Assembly (NCBI GenBank): GCA_026994125.1
Contig: JALWRJ010000250.1
Span: 1-5,942 of the forward strand
DNA length: 5,942 nt
Direction: 5' to 3'
Source: Cyclobacteriaceae bacterium
GTDB lineage: Bacteria; Bacteroidota; Bacteroidia; Cytophagales; Cyclobacteriaceae
Below the pieces are notes generated by a model. It had not been told where the DNA came from. It saw nothing but the letters and a program-made list of their open reading frames with translations, and ran no database searches. Position 1 is the stretch's first letter; each line of letters starts with the position of its first letter. This document shows, in pieces, positions 1-5,942 of this stretch. The translations under genes and the position numbers were made by a program.

Positions 1-1
1 T

Positions 2-2605
2 AAAAAAGTACCCAAGGGCGACATAAAAACAACGGTAAACTACCATGCCGATGATTCCATTACCCTAAACATGCTTACCCATAACGTAAAAATTTACGGT
101 AATGGCATAATTGACTACAAGCCCATAAATTTAGATGCCCAAGCCATTACCATTAATTGGGAAGAAAACTATATGCAAGCCAACGGGGTACCCGATTCTA
201 CCGGCAAAATACAAGGCAAGCCTATTTTTAAAAATGGCAATGAAGTGTACGAAACCAACCAAATTAAATATAATTTTAAAACCGAAAAAGCTTCCATTAC
301 CGGCTTGGTTACTACCCAGGGCGATGCGTATATACACTCTGACAAGGTGTTTAAAAATGCCAAAGGGGAGCTTTTTAATCAAACTACCCTCTACACTACC
401 TGCAACCTGGCTCACCCCCATTACAGCATAAAAGCGCGCAAAGTAAAAGTAATTCCAAACAAGGAAATGATTGCCGGCCCTTTTAATATGATTATTAACG
501 ATGTACCTACCCCATTGGGGTTTGCCTTTGGGATGTTTCCTGACCAGCAAAGTCGTACTTCGGGGATTATTTTTCCTGATTTTGGTGAAGAAACCCTCCG
601 TGGTTTTTACTTAAAAAACGGAGGCTATTACTTTGCTTTTAACGATTACATTAATTTAGATTTAACAGGCAATATATATACAAAGGGAGGGTGGGCTATA
701 AATGCTAGATCAACCTATGTAAAGCGCTATAAATTTCGTGGCAGCTTTGCGGCTAGTTTTTCCAAGTTTATTCAAGAAGACGCCACTACCCTGGAAGATA
801 ATGTATCAAACGATTTTAGGTTAATTTGGTCGCACACGCCACAATCGAAAGGCACAGGCCGGTTTAGTGCCAATGTTAACTACGCTACTAATTCGTACAA
901 CACCAATAATAAGCTTGCCAATCAAAACGACCAAATTCGTACTACCCTAAGCTCTTCAGTAAATTATAACAAAACTTTTAAAGGCACCCCTTTTAGTTTT
1001 GGTATTAGTGGCCGCTTTAACCAAAACCTAAGAACGAAACAAGCGGATTTGCTGATGCCCGAAATATCGTTTAATGTGCAAAACATTTACCCTTTTAAAG
1101 GCAAAAACAGCGCAGGCAACAAATGGTACGAAAAAATAAACATTAGGTATTCAATGAATGCCACTAATAAAGCTACCAATAGGCTATCGGTATTAGCCTT
1201 AGATGATGAAGGCAAACAGGTGCTTAAAGATTCGATATTTGACATAAACTCAGAAACCATCCCTTTTTTACTTGAGCAAGGCTCTAATGGGGTAAAACAT
1301 AACATTCCTGTTTCGGCTTCCTTTAAACTACTAAAGCACTTTACCGTAAGCCCTTCATTATCGTACGATGAAGTTTGGTATTTTAAAAAGCTTGATTACA
1401 GTTATAATAAAACAAGCAAAAAAGTAGAAACCGATACCCTGAACGGGTTTAGTGCCATCCGATCGTATAGCAGCAGTGTATCGGTAAACTCGCGTATGTA
1501 TGGTACAGTGCTTTTTAAACGCGAATATGGTGTGCAAGCCATACGCCATATGATGACCCCTTCGATATCGTATTCTTACCGGCCTGATTTTGGGGATGAA
1601 AAATACGGGTATTACCAAACTGTGCAAACAGATAGCACAGGCCGTACCGAGCAGTTTTCGAGATATGCCGGTTTTGTGTACGGGCAAGGCCCAGGAATAG
1701 GCGAAAGCTCTACCATTGGCTTAAGCATAACCAACACCCTGGAAATGAAGTACAAAAGCAGAAAGGATACCACCAACAAAGCAGAAAAAATTGCCTTACT
1801 GCGAAATTTTGGTGTAAGTGCTAGTTATAACCTGGCAGCCGAAGAATTTAAACTATCGACTATCAGCTTGCGCGCCACTACCGATTTACTTAAAAATAAA
1901 AACCTTGGAAGCAGTGTTAAAACCACCGGCCTGAGTATCAATTTTACGGGTAGCATTGACCCCTACGTTTGGCAACTCGACAGCATAACCGGCACCGACC
2001 CTGAAAAACTAAACGTGCATCAGGTTAAACTAAACCAATATGCCTGGAATAACGGACAAGGATTGGGGCAATTTTCGAGGCTTAACTTTGCTTTAAATAC
2101 GGGGTTTCAAAGTACGAAGCGAGGAGGCAATAGCAGCCGTAATTCGCCTGGTGGTACCTCTGGGCGAAGCCTGGCCGGCTCAGTAGAAGATATAACCACC
2201 AACTCGGCCAAAGAAGAAGCCGAACTAAGTGAGTTTATTGCCAACCCCGATTTATATGTGGACTTTAACATACCCTGGAGTATTCGGTTTACCTACAATG
2301 TAAATTTTACCAGAAAAGGGTTTGAAGAAGGTAAACTAACTCAAAACCTACGCTTTAATGGCGACATAAGCATTACCGAAAAATGGAAGCTAACTTTTCA
2401 ATCGGGGTACGATTTTGCCAAAAAGAAATTTACCGAAGCCCGATTTAACATAGTTAGGGATTTACATTGCTGGGACATGACCCTGAGTTGGATTCCCTAT
2501 GGGCGCCAACAATCCTATAATTTTACTATCAAAGCCAAGTCATCGTTATTACAAGACCTCAAATTATCGAAAAAACGAAACGCTTCGGATAGTTTTAGCT
2601 ACTAA
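2..2605 (+). CDS. lptD: LPS-assembly outer-membrane protein LptD, Bacteroidota type (5' end outside window)
   Basis: LptD is the outer-membrane barrel that, with a lipoprotein partner, inserts lipopolysaccharide into the outer leaflet. The frame is open to the left edge. The first Met (position 71) is not the true start, because the 23 codons before it read as family sequence (TTVNYHADDSITLN, the opening of the periplasmic OstA/LptA-like jelly roll). The signal peptide is therefore missing. Numbering from that Met, the periplasmic domain spans about residues 1-150. It ends in the conserved HPHYSIKARKVKVIPN and DVPTPLGFAFGMFP blocks. The rest is alternating, aromatic-rich barrel sequence. A Gly/Ser/Asn-rich insert near 685-710 looks like a loop. 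The C-terminal block LHCWDMTLSWIPYGRQQSY is typical of Bacteroidota homologues. The visible part has exactly two cysteines, C111 and C800. The 867 visible residues suggest little is lost. No frameshift is seen. Family assignment is firm; the LPS role is inferred from the family. Confidence 0.93.
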   Translation, partial: KKVPKGDIKTTVNYHADDSITLNMLTHNVKIYGNGIIDYKPINLDAQAITINWEENYMQANGVPDSTGKIQGKPIFKNGNEVYETNQIKYNFKTEKASITGLVTTQGDAYIHSDKVFKNAKGELFNQTTLYTTCNLAHPHYSIKARKVKVIPNKEMIAGPFNMIINDVPTPLGFAFGMFPDQQSRTSGIIFPDFGEETLRGFYLKNGGYYFAFNDYINLDLTGNIYTKGGWAINARSTYVKRYKFRGSFAASFSKFIQEDATTLEDNVSNDFRLIWSHTPQSKGTGRFSANVNYATNSYNTNNKLANQNDQIRTTLSSSVNYNKTFKGTPFSFGISGRFNQNLRTKQADLLMPEISFNVQNIYPFKGKNSAGNKWYEKINIRYSMNATNKATNRLSVLALDDEGKQVLKDSIFDINSETIPFLLEQGSNGVKHNIPVSASFKLLKHFTVSPSLSYDEVWYFKKLDYSYNKTSKKVETDTLNGFSAIRSYSSSVSVNSRMYGTVLFKREYGVQAIRHMMTPSISYSYRPDFGDEKYGYYQTVQTDSTGRTEQFSRYAGFVYGQGPGIGESSTIGLSITNTLEMKYKSRKDTTNKAEKIALLRNFGVSASYNLAAEEFKLSTISLRATTDLLKNKNLGSSVKTTGLSINFTGSIDPYVWQLDSITGTDPEKLNVHQVKLNQYAWNNGQGLGQFSRLNFALNTGFQSTKRGGNSSRNSPGGTSGRSLAGSVEDITTNSAKEEAELSEFIANPDLYVDFNIPWSIRFTYNVNFTRKGFEEGKLTQNLRFNGDISITEKWKLTFQSGYDFAKKKFTEARFNIVRDLHCWDMTLSWIPYGRQQSYNFTIKAKSSLLQDLKLSKKRNASDSFSY

Positions 2606-2673
2606 CCTGCTTAATGTATTTGAGTTGGGCTATTTTTTCTGCTTCTTTGTACTTCTATTTTTAAGAACTAATT

Positions 2674-3648
2674 ATGATAAACCCTGTACTCGAAACCATA
2701 GGAAACACCCCTTTGGTAAAACTGCAAAAAATTAACCCGTATAAGCATATTGATATTTATGTAAAATTAGAGTTTTTCAACCCAAGTGGAAGCATTAAAG
2801 ACCGCATTGTAAATCATATTATTAACGATGCCGAAGCCACAGGATTACTAAAACCCGGGGGCGTAATTATAGAAAACACATCGGGAAATACCGGAGCTGC
2901 CGTAGCCATGAACGCAGCTATTCGAGGCTACAAGGCTATATTAACCATGCCCGACAAGGTAAGTATTGAAAAACAAAATGCCCTAAAAGCCTTTGGTGCC
3001 GAGGTGGTGGTTTGTCCTACATCGGCAGCCCCCGATTCGCCCGAACACTACGTAAACAAAGCCCGAAGCCTGGCCGCTGCTACACCCAATAGTTTTATGC
3101 TAAACCAATACGATAACAAAAAAAACCCGGAGGCGCATTATAAAAGTACTGGCCCAGAAATTTGGAAACAAACACAGGGTAAGGTAACTCATTTTGTGGC
3201 TGCGGGCAGTACCGGAGGAACCATAAGCGGAATAGGCAAATTTTTAAAAGAGCAAAACCCCAATATACAAATTGTAATGCCCGACCCGGTGGGTTCTATT
3301 TATTACGAATACTTTAAAACGGGTGTTGAACCCGAACCCGAAGAAAACACCTACCAGGTGGAAGGCGTGGGCGAAGACCATATTGCCCATGCCATGGATT
3401 TTTCGGTAGTAGATGAAATGTACCAGTTTACAGACCAAGATGCTTTTGGTACAGCTCGAAAGCTGGCACAACACGAAGGTATTTTTGGAGGTGGTACCGG
3501 AGGCGCCAATGTGTGGGGAGCACTAAAATTGGCTGCTACGCTTAACGAACCTGCTACCATAGTAACGGTTATTCCGGACAATGGGGTTAAGTACATGAGC
3601 AAGTTTTACAACGACCAATGGATGCTGGAACAAGGACACTCGATATGA
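2674..3648 (+). CDS. cbs: Cystathionine beta-synthase-like PLP enzyme (catalytic core only)
   Basis: This is a fold-type II PLP enzyme of the cysteine synthase/cystathionine beta-synthase family, 324 residues, cytoplasmic. CBS condenses serine with homocysteine to form cystathionine. Visible motifs are NPSGSIKDR with the Schiff-base lysine K42, the ENTSGNTG substrate loop (67-74), and the PLP-phosphate loop GSTGGTISG (178-186). CBS-like rather than plain cysteine-synthase features are DSPEHYV (121-127), PNSFMLNQYDNKKNPEAHY (138-156), VEGVGED (229-235) and the end PDNGVKYMSKFYNDQWMLEQG. These match, from memory, the human and mycobacterial CBS cores. Neither the N-terminal haem domain nor the C-terminal Bateman domain of larger CBS proteins is present. 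The residue aligned with the pyridine-contacting serine of CBS appears to be T275 (GGTGGA). The start gives the usual family N-terminus (NPVLETIGNTPLVKL). The stop TGA is the first unit of a tandem repeat. It lies 68 bp after lptD and upstream of a cystathionine lyase-type gene. O-acetylserine sulfhydrylase activity is the main alternative. Confidence 0.9.
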   Translation: MINPVLETIGNTPLVKLQKINPYKHIDIYVKLEFFNPSGSIKDRIVNHIINDAEATGLLKPGGVIIENTSGNTGAAVAMNAAIRGYKAILTMPDKVSIEKQNALKAFGAEVVVCPTSAAPDSPEHYVNKARSLAAATPNSFMLNQYDNKKNPEAHYKSTGPEIWKQTQGKVTHFVAAGSTGGTISGIGKFLKEQNPNIQIVMPDPVGSIYYEYFKTGVEPEPEENTYQVEGVGEDHIAHAMDFSVVDEMYQFTDQDAFGTARKLAQHEGIFGGGTGGANVWGALKLAATLNEPATIVTVIPDNGVKYMSKFYNDQWMLEQGHSI

Positions 3649-3796
3649 GATGTGAGATGTGAGATGTGAGATGTGAAATGTGAGATGTGAAATATGAAAT
3701 GTGAGATATGAAATGTGAAATATGAGATGTGAAATATGAGATGTGAGATGTGAAATATGAGATGTGAGATGTGAAATGTGAAATGTGAGATGTGAG
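3646..3796 (+). repeat. Degenerate heptanucleotide tandem array, TGARATR, 21 full units
   Basis: Twenty-one uninterrupted 7-bp units fill 3646-3792, followed by a partial TGAG. Every unit fits TGARATR, and all variation is A/G at positions 4 and 7. By my count there are 11 TGAGATG, 5 TGAAATG, 4 TGAAATA and 1 TGAGATA. The order is not random: units 13-15 and 16-18 are two identical 21-bp blocks (TGAAATA, TGAGATG, TGAGATG), which suggests secondary duplication. The array starts on the cbs stop codon and ends about 65 bp before the next gene. The + strand has no C at all between 3642 and 3815. There are no spacers, so this is not a CRISPR. Function is unknown; it could be a slippage-prone intergenic repeat or a member of a repeat family scattered through the genome. 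Confidence 0.95.
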
Positions 3797-3824
3797 GAAA
3801 GGGTATTTTAGAAGACTAATTAAA

Positions 3825-3850
3825 ATTGCTACACTTCGCTCGCAATGACT
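3825..3850. repeat. Short palindromic element, possible dispersed intergenic repeat
   Basis: The segment begins ATTGC (3825-3829) and closes with GCAAT (3842-3846), giving a small inverted repeat around a 12-nt loop containing CTTCGCTC, then GACT. In the reverse direction it would read SHCERSVAI. Peptides of this type recur, as far as I remember, as translation artefacts of interspersed repeats in many bacterial genomes. It directly follows the heptamer array in the same gap. Only one copy is visible here, so calling it a dispersed repeat is an inference from resemblance. It may also be part of the leader of the next gene. Confidence 0.35.
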
Positions 3851-3861
3851 ATAAAAAATAA

Positions 3862-5007
3862 ATGATGAAATTTTCGACAAAAGCAATACATATAGGCCAA
3901 GAGCCAGATAAAGAAACCGGTGCTGTTATACCACCCATTTACATGACCAGCACCTATGCCCAGGAGGCGCCTAACCAACACCAAGGGTACGATTACACCC
4001 GGGCAGGTAATCCTAATTTCAGTAATTTAGAGGCAACGCTGGCCGCTTTGGAACAAGGCAAAGTAGCCACAGTGTTTTCATCGGGCATTGGTGCTACTAC
4101 TGCTTTGGTAAGCCAGTTACAACAAGGCAATAAGGTAGTAATAGCTAATGATTTATATGGAGGCACTTATCGCTTGTTTAGCCGGGTTTTTAACCAGTTT
4201 GGCATAGCTTTTACTACAGTAGATACACAGGATTTATCGGCCGTTGAAGAAAAGTTGAAAGAGCAACCTAAACTTATCTTTTTAGAATCGCCCACCAACC
4301 CCCTGCTGCGTATTTCGGATATTGAAGCTATTACTACAATGGCTAAAAAAAATAATGTGCTTACGGTAGTTGATAATACGTTTGCCACCCCTTATTTTCA
4401 AAACCCATTAACCCTGGGTGCCGATTTTGTAATGCACAGCACAACCAAATATATTGGAGGCCATAGCGATGTAGTAGGCGGTGTGGTGGTAACCAACCAT
4501 ACCGAATGGAAAGAGAAGCTTGATTTTGCGCGGATGGCCATTGGGCTCAACCCAAGCCCATTTGATAACTGGCTTACCACCAAAGGGCTAAAAACCATGG
4601 GGGTGCGTATGGAGCGGCACTTTGCTAATGCATCTCAAATAGCCGATTTTTTTAATAACCACCCCAAAGTAAAAAAAGTATATTACCCGGGTTTACCCAG
4701 CCACCCCAACCACCACATTGCCCAAAAGCAAATGCGTGGGTATAGCGGCATTGTATCGGTTGAGTTCGATTTAAGCTTTGAAGATTCCATGAAGCTTGTT
4801 TCTTCGTTTAAACTATTTACCCTGGCCGAAAGCCTGGGGGGAGTAGAATCTTTGGTTGATCACCCGGCTAGCATGACACACGCCTCTATTCCTAAAGAAG
4901 AACGAGAAAAGAATGGTTTATCGGATGGGCTGATACGCTTTTCGTGCGGTATTGAAGATATAGAAGACTTAATTGAAGACCTAGATGCTGCACTTAAAAA
5001 ATATTAG
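3862..5007 (+). CDS. Cystathionine gamma-lyase / gamma-synthase family PLP enzyme
   Basis: A 381-residue Cys/Met-metabolism PLP enzyme (fold type I, MetB/MetC/CGL family), full length for the family. Gamma-lyases split cystathionine into cysteine, 2-oxobutyrate and ammonia; gamma-synthases make cystathionine from an activated homoserine and cysteine. Visible residues: Y45 and R47 (YTR, expected to contact PLP phosphate of the neighbouring subunit), SSG at 73-75, Y99 (DLYGGT, stacks on PLP), D171 (VVDNTFATPY, pyridine nitrogen), K196 (HSTTKYIGGHSD, Schiff base), SLGGVESLVDHPASMTHAS (324-342) and R359 (GLIRFSCG, substrate carboxylate). Roles are taken from the family. Two adjacent ATGs (3862 and 3865) are possible starts. 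No Shine-Dalgarno sequence is seen, only the A-rich ATAAAAAATAA. The CBS-like gene 213 bp upstream favours gamma-lyase in reverse transsulfuration, but sequence alone does not exclude gamma-synthase. The stop codon lies inside a hairpin shared with the convergent gene. Confidence 0.92.
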   Translation: MMKFSTKAIHIGQEPDKETGAVIPPIYMTSTYAQEAPNQHQGYDYTRAGNPNFSNLEATLAALEQGKVATVFSSGIGATTALVSQLQQGNKVVIANDLYGGTYRLFSRVFNQFGIAFTTVDTQDLSAVEEKLKEQPKLIFLESPTNPLLRISDIEAITTMAKKNNVLTVVDNTFATPYFQNPLTLGADFVMHSTTKYIGGHSDVVGGVVVTNHTEWKEKLDFARMAIGLNPSPFDNWLTTKGLKTMGVRMERHFANASQIADFFNNHPKVKKVYYPGLPSHPNHHIAQKQMRGYSGIVSVEFDLSFEDSMKLVSSFKLFTLAESLGGVESLVDHPASMTHASIPKEEREKNGLSDGLIRFSCGIEDIEDLIEDLDAALKKY

Positions 5008-5038
5008 CCCGAAAAGCAAGGTTGTTTTTCGGGCTAAT
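4996..5038 (-). terminator. Intrinsic terminator between convergent genes, best read on the minus strand
   Basis: Perfect 13-bp arms at 5003-5015 (ATTAGCCCGAAAA) and 5026-5038 (TTTTCGGGCTAAT) flank a 10-nt loop. One G-T and one C-G pair can extend the stem inwards. On the minus strand the stem starts about 30 nt after the DUF2490 gene stop and is followed one base later by six Ts (4996-5001), the classic intrinsic-terminator layout. On the plus strand the tract after the stem (TGTGCATTT) is poor, although the arm itself carries Ts, so bidirectional use is possible. The gamma-lyase-type stop codon (5005-5007) sits in the left arm. Confidence 0.85.
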
Positions 5039-5067
5039 TGTGCATTTAAAAATTAGTGGTAATACCG

Positions 5068-5775
5068 TTATCGTAAGTTATATGCAATAACAGTACTAAG
5101 TGTATGGTTACTTTCAATATGCACATCATCGGGCTTTATAATGTACTGGTTCATATAGCCAATAATTAACGAGAATTTATCGGTAAACTTATACCCTACT
5201 CCTGCAAATGCCCAGTTTTGATTAAACACAGGCACTTCCAGTTTTTTACCAAAATTCATAAACATTTCATCAAAAGCAGCACCAAAGAATGTTCCGGGCA
5301 CCACTTTACTATTATTTATAGGTACTTGCAATACCAACTTATACCTAAACCTGCTCACGTTAAAAGTACCCGAAGATAGTTGTATATATTGATGCTCTAA
5401 CCTAAACCTTTGAGCAACATTTACCCGGCCAACGCTATTTTTATAAATAAAGTGGCCATATAACCTATATTCAGGAGTTTTTTCGGCTATGGGCTGCTTG
5501 CCATAAGGAAAAGTAACCACCCAATCGCCTCCTAAAGTAAAGGATAAATTAGGCGCTATTTTATAGGTAAGCCCTAAACGCAACAAAGATTGCTGCCAGT
5601 TGGCTAAAAACTCATTTCTACGGAAAGAGTATAAGCTGTAAATACTAAATTTATCTGACAATTTGTGGTTGCCTACGTAGGTCCACCAAGAGTTAAACTG
5701 GTGGTCGGTAATGCGTTGTGCTTGCGAAGCAAAACTTGCTCCTACAACTAAAGCTATTAAAAAAATCTTTTTCAT
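5068..5775 (-). CDS. DUF2490 family outer-membrane beta-barrel protein
   Basis: A 235-residue exported protein whose biochemical role is unknown. It begins MKKIFLIALVVGASFASQAQ, a clear signal peptide with a likely cleavage after A19. The mature part is made of short amphipathic, aromatic-rich strands separated by polar turns, as in small outer-membrane barrels. DUF2490 hallmarks, recognised from memory, are the early tryptophans (W30, W31), YSFRRNEFLANWQQSLLRLGL, PEYRLYGHF, RFRLEHQYI, RFRYKLVLQVP, FDEMFMNFG and NQNWAFAGVGYKFTDKFSL. The protein ends in Arg rather than the common terminal aromatic residue. It is convergent with the cystathionine enzyme gene, 60 bp apart, and shares its terminator region. 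Upstream on the same strand, 87 bp away, another gene ends, with its own hairpin in between, so this is probably a separate transcription unit. No Shine-Dalgarno sequence is visible before the start (TTACGTAAATG). Confidence 0.87.
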   Translation of the reverse strand: MKKIFLIALVVGASFASQAQRITDHQFNSWWTYVGNHKLSDKFSIYSLYSFRRNEFLANWQQSLLRLGLTYKIAPNLSFTLGGDWVVTFPYGKQPIAEKTPEYRLYGHFIYKNSVGRVNVAQRFRLEHQYIQLSSGTFNVSRFRYKLVLQVPINNSKVVPGTFFGAAFDEMFMNFGKKLEVPVFNQNWAFAGVGYKFTDKFSLIIGYMNQYIIKPDDVHIESNHTLSTVIAYNLR

Positions 5776-5800
5776 TTACGTAAAATTAATCTTGTAATAC

Positions 5801-5848
5801 CTAAAATAAACAGGAGCTTTTAACAACTTAACCGTAAAAGTTCCTGTT
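5801..5848 (-). terminator. Intrinsic terminator of the upstream minus-strand gene
   Basis: Arms of 14 bp at 5809-5822 (AACAGGAGCTTTTA) and 5835-5848 (TAAAAGTTCCTGTT) pair with a single mismatch around a 12-nt loop. Read on the minus strand, the stem starts about 15 nt after the stop at 5863-5865 and is followed by TATTTTAG, a T-rich tail. The plus-strand continuation (GTACATAG) is not T-rich, so orientation is minus. It leaves only about 33 bp before the DUF2490 gene start, so that gene's promoter would have to overlap the hairpin, or it is expressed by read-through. Confidence 0.7.
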
Positions 5849-5862
5849 GTACATAGTATAGC

Positions 5863-5942
5863 CTAGTAATTTAATAATTTTACCAACTGTTTGGCAGCAT
5901 CAATCAATTGCTTAATCTCATCAACAGAAAGCAACTTATCAT
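5863..5942 (-). CDS. 3' end of an unidentified minus-strand gene (truncated by window edge)
   Basis: From the right edge the minus strand reads 25 codons and then TAG at 5863-5865. The peptide starts DKLLSVDEIKQLIDAAKQL and ends VKLLNY, a typical amphipathic helix with hydrophobic residues spaced three to four apart. Codon choice resembles the neighbours, and a hairpin with a T-rich tail follows the stop, which supports a real gene end. Too little is visible to name the family. The same bases also give an ATG-initiated 12-codon frame in another phase, which is less protein-like. Confidence 0.55.
   Translation of the reverse strand, partial: DKLLSVDEIKQLIDAAKQLVKLLNY

Noticed and set aside
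131..550. Minus-strand open frame of 139 codons opposite lptD
   Set aside because: It is antisense to strongly conserved LptD motifs, has no family resemblance, and is explained by the codon bias of the plus-strand gene.
1358..1687. Minus-strand open frame of 109 codons opposite the lptD barrel region
   Set aside because: It is a shadow of the coding strand. The composition is rich in His, Tyr and Arg without any recognisable domain or leader.
2606..2673. Possible promoter or terminator between lptD and cbs
   Set aside because: The gap is T-rich, but I found no stem with paired arms and no clear match to the Bacteroidota TTG / TAnnTTTG promoter pattern at proper spacing. Co-transcription from lptD is possible but not shown.
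3646..3796. The heptamer array as a CRISPR array or origin iteron set
   Set aside because: There are no unique spacers, the units are only 7 bp and contiguous, and there is no cas or replication initiator gene, nor a DnaA-box cluster, in the window.
3587..3886. A 99-codon open frame on the minus strand with a repeating HISHFTS-like heptapeptide
   Set aside because: The frame is open only because the complement of TGARATR contains no stop codon. The peptide is pure repeat translation, it overlaps both flanking genes, and it has no non-repetitive protein-like core.
5776..5830. Possible promoter of the DUF2490 gene on the minus strand (TTG in the hairpin loop and TAGGTATT about 20 bp downstream)
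   Set aside because: The match to TAnnTTTG is poor, and similar partial matches occur by chance in AT-rich DNA.
5904..5942. ATG-initiated 12-codon minus-strand frame starting at the window edge
   Set aside because: It is very short and out of phase with the more protein-like 25-codon tail whose stop is followed by a terminator hairpin.

Overview
The window comes from a member of the Bacteroidota. The evidence is a Bacteroidota-type LptD with its conserved C-terminal 'LHCWDM..SWIPYG..QSY.FTI' block, a DUF2490 outer-membrane protein, an AT-leaning base composition, and starts preceded by A-rich stretches instead of Shine-Dalgarno sequences. The genus cannot be read from this stretch. The content is mostly chromosomal housekeeping. 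I see no transposase, integrase, phage gene, CRISPR array, rRNA or tRNA.

Layout. (1) Positions 2-2605 (+) hold the 3' part of lptD, the outer-membrane LPS translocon barrel; its beginning lies left of the window. (2) After a 68-bp T-rich gap without a convincing hairpin, 2674-3648 (+) encodes a cystathionine beta-synthase-like enzyme. (3) The 213-bp gap that follows is mostly a degenerate heptanucleotide tandem array (TGARATR, 21 full units) whose first unit supplies the cbs stop codon. A short palindromic element that looks like a dispersed repeat comes next. (4) Positions 3862-5007 (+) encode a cystathionine gamma-lyase/gamma-synthase family enzyme. (5) A strong hairpin at 5003-5038 lies between convergent genes. 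(6) Positions 5068-5775 (-) encode a secreted DUF2490 beta-barrel protein. (7) A second hairpin with a T-rich tail (5801-5848) separates it from the 3' end of an unidentified minus-strand gene (stop at 5863-5865) that runs off the right edge.

How the genes work together: the two PLP enzymes make a plausible reverse transsulfuration pair, in which serine and homocysteine give cystathionine and then cysteine. LptD and the DUF2490 protein are both outer-membrane proteins, but nothing ties them functionally to the sulfur genes. The most unusual item is the heptamer array between the two sulfur genes. I found no convincing undescribed multi-gene system.
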